Assembly: GCA_934203355.1 (NCBI GenBank)
Contig: CAKPZC010000073.1
Span: 1 to 9,424 of the forward strand
Length of the DNA stretch: 9,424 nucleotides
Direction of reading: 5' to 3'
Source: an uncultured Prevotella sp.
GTDB lineage: Bacteria > Bacteroidota > Bacteroidia > Bacteroidales > Bacteroidaceae
Shown: in pieces, positions 5,625 through 9,424 of the stretch
How positions within the stretch are numbered: position 1 is the stretch's first letter
Layout of the letters: the number at the start of each line of letters is the position of its first letter
The notes under the pieces: model-generated
Told to the model about the DNA's origin: nothing
What the model saw: only the letters and a program-made list of their open reading frames with translations
The model's database searches: none
Translations under genes and position numbers: made by a program

Positions 5625-6956
5625 ATGAAGAAACTTTTTATCGAGACATACGGCTGCCAGATGAACGTGGCAGACTCCGAAGTCGTGGCTTCCATCATGC
5701 AGATGGCGGGCTATGAATTGTGTGAAAAAGAAGACGAGGCAGACGCCATCTTCCTCAACACCTGTTCTATACGCGAGAACGCTGAGAACAAGATTTACAA
5801 CCGACTTGAAACTCTGCACGCAGAGAAGAAAAAAGGCAGACAGCTCATTCTTGGTGTATTGGGATGCATGGCTGAGCGTGTGCGCGAAGACCTAATACAA
5901 AACCACTTCGCCAACCTCGTGTGCGGACCCGACTCTTATCTCAACCTGCCCGACATGATAGCACAGTGTGAGAATGGACAGAACGCATGCAATATCGAAC
6001 TGTCGACAACCGAAACCTACCGCGACATCGTGCCGCAGCGCATCGGAGCCAACCGAGTGAGCGGATTCGTGAGCATAATGAGAGGATGCAACAACTTTTG
6101 CCACTACTGCATAGTGCCCTACACACGAGGCAGAGAGCGTTCACGCGACGTGGAGAGCATCCTGAGAGAGGTGAAAGACCTGCACGACCGCGGATTCAAG
6201 GAGGTGACACTGCTCGGACAAAACGTCAACAGCTACGGACTCACACCTGCCGGAAAAAGAATCGAGGGAGGATGCTCGTTTGCCGAACTTCTGCACAAGG
6301 TGGCACAGAGCGTGCCCGACATGAGAGTGAGATTCACTACATCCAACCCCGAGGACATGACCGACGACATACTCTATGCTATCGCCGAAGAACCCAACCT
6401 ATGTAAACACATACACTTCCCGGCACAAAGCGGATCGAGCAAAATACTGAAACTAATGAACCGCAAATATACACGCGAACAGTATCTGGAGCGAGTGGAA
6501 GCTATACGACGCATAATACCAGGTTGCGGACTTACTACCGACCTGTTTGTGGGCTACCACGACGAAACTCCCGAAGACCACGCCGAAACCCTGTCGCTGG
6601 TGCGCGAGTGCATGTTCGACTCTGCTTTCATGTTTAAATACAGCGAACGACCTGGCACTTATGCCTCAAAACACCTGCCCGACAACGTGTCGGAAGAAGT
6701 GAAGATTGAACGACTCAACGAACTGATAAAACTTCAGACAGAAGTAAGTGCCGAGCAAAACCGCAAGGACGTGGGCAAAACGTTCGAAGTGCTCGTCGAG
6801 GGATTCTCAAAACGTTCACGCGAACAACTCATGGGCAGAACCGAACAAAACAAGGCTGTCGTGTTCGACAAATGCGGACATCACATCGGTGAACGCGTCA
6901 TGGTGAAAATCACTGGCTCAACATCGGCTACACTGCTGGGAGAATGCATCAAGTAA
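5625..6956 (+). CDS. miaB: tRNA-2-methylthio-N6-isopentenyladenosine-37 synthase MiaB
   Basis: This 443-residue radical-SAM methylthiotransferase adds a methylthio group to N6-isopentenyladenosine at position 37 of tRNAs reading UNN codons. The N-terminal MTTase domain carries the three cluster cysteines Cys11 (ETYGCQMN), Cys47 (LNTCSIRE) and Cys81 (LGCMAER). The radical-SAM motif Cys155-Cys159-Cys162 (RGCNNFCHYCIVPYTRGRE) binds the second [4Fe-4S] cluster and S-adenosylmethionine. A TRAM RNA-binding domain occupies about 375-440. NTCSIRE and the GRERSR segment following the radical-SAM motif fit MiaB rather than MtaB or RimO. Length is normal. The ATG at 5625 is preceded by an AT-rich leader without Shine-Dalgarno. 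It is followed after 19 nt by the ABC exporter gene, so the two probably form an operon. Confidence 0.96.
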   Translation: MKKLFIETYGCQMNVADSEVVASIMQMAGYELCEKEDEADAIFLNTCSIRENAENKIYNRLETLHAEKKKGRQLILGVLGCMAERVREDLIQNHFANLVCGPDSYLNLPDMIAQCENGQNACNIELSTTETYRDIVPQRIGANRVSGFVSIMRGCNNFCHYCIVPYTRGRERSRDVESILREVKDLHDRGFKEVTLLGQNVNSYGLTPAGKRIEGGCSFAELLHKVAQSVPDMRVRFTTSNPEDMTDDILYAIAEEPNLCKHIHFPAQSGSSKILKLMNRKYTREQYLERVEAIRRIIPGCGLTTDLFVGYHDETPEDHAETLSLVRECMFDSAFMFKYSERPGTYASKHLPDNVSEEVKIERLNELIKLQTEVSAEQNRKDVGKTFEVLVEGFSKRSREQLMGRTEQNKAVVFDKCGHHIGERVMVKITGSTSATLLGECIK

Positions 6957-6962
6957 ACGAAC

Positions 6963-6968
6963 GGGAGG
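6963..6968 (+). promoter_or_regulatory. Shine-Dalgarno-like site before the ABC exporter gene
   Basis: gggagg lies 7 nt before the ATG at 6976 inside the 19-nt gap after miaB. It stands out because the other genes here lack such a site. It fixes the start of the exporter gene and suggests translation initiation independent of miaB. Confidence 0.55.
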
Positions 6969-6975
6969 ACACGAA

Positions 6976-8802
6976 ATGAAAGAATTCCTACAAGTACTCA
7001 GGCGGTTCATACCGCCCTACAAGAAGTACCTCGTGCTCACCATAGTGTTCAACATACTCTCGGCGGTGCTCAACATTTTCTCGTTCGCGGCACTCATACC
7101 GATTCTACAGATACTGTTTCGCACCGAGGGAGCCGGCACCGCCACAAGCCTCATGCCGTGGTCGATGGACAACATCAAGGATGTAATAGCCAACAACGCC
7201 GACTACTACGTCACACAGCTAATACACACCGTAGGCTCAACAACCACTCTGCTGCTCATCGGACTATTCCTCGCACTGATGACATTCCTCAAGACTGGTG
7301 CCTACTTCCTGTCCTCGGCAACAATAATACCGATGCGCACTGGCATCGTGCGCGACATACGCAACCAGCTCTACCGCAAGATAACATCGCTGCCACTGGG
7401 ATTCTTCTCCGAGGAGCGCAAGGGCGACATCATAGCACGCATGACGGGCGACGTGCAGGAAGTGGAGAGCTCTATAATGTCGTCGCTCGACATGCTCTTC
7501 AAAAACCCTATTCTCATCACATTCTACTTCGGAGCACTGCTCTTCATATCCTGGCAGCTGACTATCTTCACACTCGTCTTCGTGCCTATATTCGGATGGT
7601 TCATGGGATTCGTTGGCAGAAAGCTCAAACGCAAGTCGATAGCTGCCCAGAATCTGTGGAGCGACACAATGTCGCAGGTAGAAGAGACACTCGGCGGACT
7701 GCGCATCATCAAGGCGTTCTGTGCCGAGGAAAAGATGAACACACGATTCGACAACATCAACTCGGGATACCGCTCTGCCGTGCAGCGCGTCAACATACGA
7801 CAGCAGATGGCACACCCCATGAGCGAATTTCTCGGCACAGTGCTAATAGTCATTGTGCTATGGGTGGGAGGAATATTGGTGCTCGACAACAACATTCTCT
7901 CGGGACCTACATTCATCTACTATCTCGTGATGCTCTACTCCATCATCAACCCACTGAAGGAGTTCTCGAAGGCAGGCTACAACATCCCTAAGGGACTCGC
8001 ATCGATGGAGCGAATCGACAAAATCCTACTTGCCGACAACCCTATCAAGGAACCACAGAAACCTGTGCACATCGAGAAATTCGAACACCAGATTGAATTC
8101 CGACACGTGTCGTTCAGATACGGAGAACAATGGGTGCTGAAGGACATCAACCTCGTAATAGAGAAAGGTAAGACTGTGGCACTCGTGGGACAGAGCGGAA
8201 GCGGCAAGTCGACACTCGTCGACCTCATACCGCGCTACTACGACGTGCAGGAGGGAGAGGTGCTCATCGACGGCATCGACGTGCGACAACTTGGAATACA
8301 CGACCTGAGACAGCTCATAGGAAACGTGAACCAGGAGGCTATTCTCTTCAACGACTCTTTCCGGGGTAATATCACATTCGGCGTCGATTCTGCCACACAG
8401 GAACAGATTGAACAGGCGGCACGAATTGCCAACGCACACGACTTCATAATGCAGTCGGAACATGGCTACGACACAAATATAGGCGACCGAGGAGGACGGC
8501 TTTCGGGAGGACAACGACAACGAGTGAGCATAGCGCGAGCTATACTGAAAAACCCACCTATACTAATTCTCGACGAGGCTACATCGGCTCTCGACACAGA
8601 AAGCGAACGACTCGTACAAGACGCACTCGAACGACTGATGAAAACACGCACCACAGTGGCAATAGCCCACCGACTGTCGACTATCAAGAATGCCGACGAG
8701 ATATGCGTGCTACACGAAGGACAAATCGTAGAACGGGGCTCTCACGACGAACTCATAGCTCTCGGAGGTTACTACTATAAACTGCACGAAATGCAGAAAT
8801 AA
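6976..8802 (+). CDS. MsbA-like ABC exporter (fused permease and ATPase)
   Basis: This 608-residue half-transporter would act as a homodimer in the inner membrane. The N-terminal membrane domain shows about six hydrophobic segments (near 20-45, 88-118, 170-190, 193-214, 283-303 and 308-328). The ATPase domain from ~373 contains Walker A at 405-413 (GQSGSGKST), Q-loop Gln453, signature LSGGQ at 509-513, Walker B ILILDE with Glu534, the D-loop SALD, and the switch His565. All catalytic residues are intact. The family includes MsbA, which flips lipid A, and many drug or lipid exporters. The substrate cannot be assigned from sequence, so no gene symbol is given. It follows miaB closely and ends five bases before a strong intrinsic terminator. 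Confidence 0.94.
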   Translation: MKEFLQVLRRFIPPYKKYLVLTIVFNILSAVLNIFSFAALIPILQILFRTEGAGTATSLMPWSMDNIKDVIANNADYYVTQLIHTVGSTTTLLLIGLFLALMTFLKTGAYFLSSATIIPMRTGIVRDIRNQLYRKITSLPLGFFSEERKGDIIARMTGDVQEVESSIMSSLDMLFKNPILITFYFGALLFISWQLTIFTLVFVPIFGWFMGFVGRKLKRKSIAAQNLWSDTMSQVEETLGGLRIIKAFCAEEKMNTRFDNINSGYRSAVQRVNIRQQMAHPMSEFLGTVLIVIVLWVGGILVLDNNILSGPTFIYYLVMLYSIINPLKEFSKAGYNIPKGLASMERIDKILLADNPIKEPQKPVHIEKFEHQIEFRHVSFRYGEQWVLKDINLVIEKGKTVALVGQSGSGKSTLVDLIPRYYDVQEGEVLIDGIDVRQLGIHDLRQLIGNVNQEAILFNDSFRGNITFGVDSATQEQIEQAARIANAHDFIMQSEHGYDTNIGDRGGRLSGGQRQRVSIARAILKNPPILILDEATSALDTESERLVQDALERLMKTRTTVAIAHRLSTIKNADEICVLHEGQIVERGSHDELIALGGYYYKLHEMQK

Positions 8803-8806
8803 AATA

Positions 8807-8850
8807 AACAACAAAGACAACTTTATTCACGTTGTCTTTGTTGTTTTTTT
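8807..8850 (+). terminator. Intrinsic terminator of the miaB-ABC exporter operon
   Basis: The 15-nt arm aacaacaaagacaac (8807-8821) pairs perfectly with 8831-8845 around a 9-nt loop and is followed by a T run to 8850. It starts five bases after the exporter stop codon. The stem is AT-rich but long, and it insulates the downstream DnaA-box region from readthrough. Confidence 0.9.
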
Positions 8851-8870
8851 ATTTGTTTATATTTGTTTAT
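8844..8870. other. AT-rich stretch, possible DNA-unwinding element
   Basis: A T run leads into two exact tandem copies of atttgtttat (8851-8870), just before the DnaA-box cluster. Its near-total lack of G and C beside the boxes is what a duplex-unwinding element looks like. The AT-rich stretches inside the cluster around 9117-9200 are alternatives. Confidence 0.35.
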
Positions 8871-8889
8871 AACTGAAACTAACAATGGT

Positions 8890-9303
8890 TTTTCCACACT
8901 CTCCTACCCTATCCTTTTTACCTTATTAATAGTTATCAACAATCCTGTGGATAACCCTACAACCTGTTTATTATCAGTCTACTAATATCCACATAACATC
9001 CAACGAACAGGTGTTTTACATAATTCCTATGCCAGTTATCAACAGTTACAGGATTATAGCCTGTAGACAATAACCCCCACTCTACTATACACACCAAAAC
9101 AACCACAGAATACCCACTATTGTTAATAACTGTGGATAACTTCATAATAACTTGATAATCAATAAACTGTTATCAACAGATAATGACGATAAACCTGTTT
9201 TTTAAGCCACTTATCAACAGGTTACAGGCATGGAATACCCCACAGGTTATCCACAGGTGTTAGTAACCTGTGGATAACTCTAAGACCTGTTTGATTATCA
9301 GTC
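8890..9303. other. oriC: Candidate chromosomal replication origin (oriC): DnaA-box cluster
   Basis: Eight exact copies of TTATC[C/A]ACA lie within ~345 bp. On the plus strand they are at 8933-8941, 9036-9044, 9170-9178, 9211-9219 (all TTATCAACA) and 9247-9255 (TTATCCACA). On the minus strand they are at 8946-8954, 9131-9139 and 9269-9277 (all TTATCCACA). One-mismatch copies lie at 8890-8898, 8985-8993 and 9121-9129. TTATCCACA is the strong DnaA-box consensus. By chance about 0.005 copies of the two forms would be expected in this length at equal base composition. Many boxes are extended by G or GG. An 18-bp repeat (acctgttt, then ttatcagtc) occurs at 8962-8979 and 9285-9303 near both ends. 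No convincing gene lies in 8851-9424. An alternative is a DnaA-titrating or regulatory cluster, and dnaA itself is not visible. Confidence 0.78.
9246..9278. repeat. Perfect inverted pair of DnaA boxes
   Basis: The 13-nt arm gttatccacaggt (9246-9258) is exactly reverse-complementary to 9266-9278 with a 7-nt centre, so two consensus DnaA boxes face each other. A looser version of the same arrangement occurs at 8932-8955, with a 4-nt centre between boxes and one arm mismatch. Facing boxes may favour DnaA pairing or form a cruciform. Confidence 0.85.
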
Positions 9304-9385
9304 ATTTACTGTCAACATCATCAGTGCATAATACCAAATATACAGGAAATACCCCAGTTCGGGATAAGAAATAGTTTCTAAAAAA

Positions 9386-9417
9386 GTTGGTAGCCTCATA
9401 AATATTTTGTACCTTTA
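9386..9417 (+). promoter_or_regulatory. Promoter-like sequence reading out of the window
   Basis: gttg (9386-9389) is followed after 20 nt by taccttta (9410-9417), one position short of consensus in each box of TTTG-N20-TAnnTTTG. It reads rightwards towards a gene beyond 9424. The stretch 9304-9385 has nothing else I can support. Confidence 0.45.
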
Positions 9418-9424
9418 TAGGTGA

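Noticed and set aside
7158..7991. 277-codon frame inside the ABC exporter gene
   Set aside because: It is a shadow frame of the intact exporter, rich in Arg, His and Gln, with no family features.
8957..9145. 62-codon minus-strand frame inside the DnaA-box cluster
   Set aside because: It overlaps several DnaA boxes, has no motif, and low complexity from the repeated TTATCAACA/TGTGGATAA words explains the open frame.

Overview
The window looks like chromosomal DNA from a member of Bacteroidales, most likely Prevotella or a close relative (inferred). Most starts lack a Shine-Dalgarno sequence. Several genes are preceded by the Bacteroidetes promoter pattern (TTTG, about 20 nt, TAnnTTTG). The secreted protein ends in a tail like those seen in Prevotella, of the type IX sorting kind (YDLTGR...KGIYIKNGRKIVV). 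Codon use in the housekeeping genes is fairly GC-rich, while the spacers are very AT-rich.

Layout from left to right. At 196-741 is a SpoU/TrmH-family RNA 2'-O-methyltransferase whose last codons and stop lie in the first unit of a 12-unit decamer array (731-850). At 894-2432 is a GNAT acetyltransferase fused to a nitrilase-superfamily amidohydrolase. An inverted-repeat spacer (2458-2568) and a well-formed promoter (2596-2626) precede a three-repeat secreted protein (2678-3922). A strong hairpin (4022-4062) then separates it from a convergent HigBA-type toxin-antitoxin operon on the minus strand (4728 down to 4073), which has its own promoter and an operator-like palindrome.

The spacer 4729-5624 is packed with non-coding structure. 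It holds a short degenerate piece of a paralogue of the secreted protein (4808-4879), a 32-bp direct repeat matching one on the other side of higBA, a ~230-bp nested palindromic element (4971-5203), and four tandem 22-bp repeats (5305-5392). Next come miaB (5625-6956) and, 19 nt later, an MsbA-like ABC exporter (6976-8802) ending in a strong terminator (8807-8850).

The last ~570 bases contain no convincing gene. They carry eight copies of TTATC[C/A]ACA on both strands within ~345 bp, plus several near matches, paired boxes, a flanking direct repeat and an AT-rich stretch. This is the signature of a DnaA-box cluster, so the region is best read as a candidate chromosomal replication origin (oriC). 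A promoter-like sequence at 9386-9417 points rightwards out of the window.

Functionally, the methyltransferase and MiaB modify RNA, the ABC protein is a membrane exporter, and the fusion enzyme is a metabolic or repair-type hydrolase of unknown substrate. The centre (2433-5624) is an accessory, repeat-rich patch. I see no clearly new multi-gene system. The most notable signals are the candidate origin, the higBA cassette between direct repeats beside a paralogue remnant, and the decamer array that supplies a gene's stop codon.
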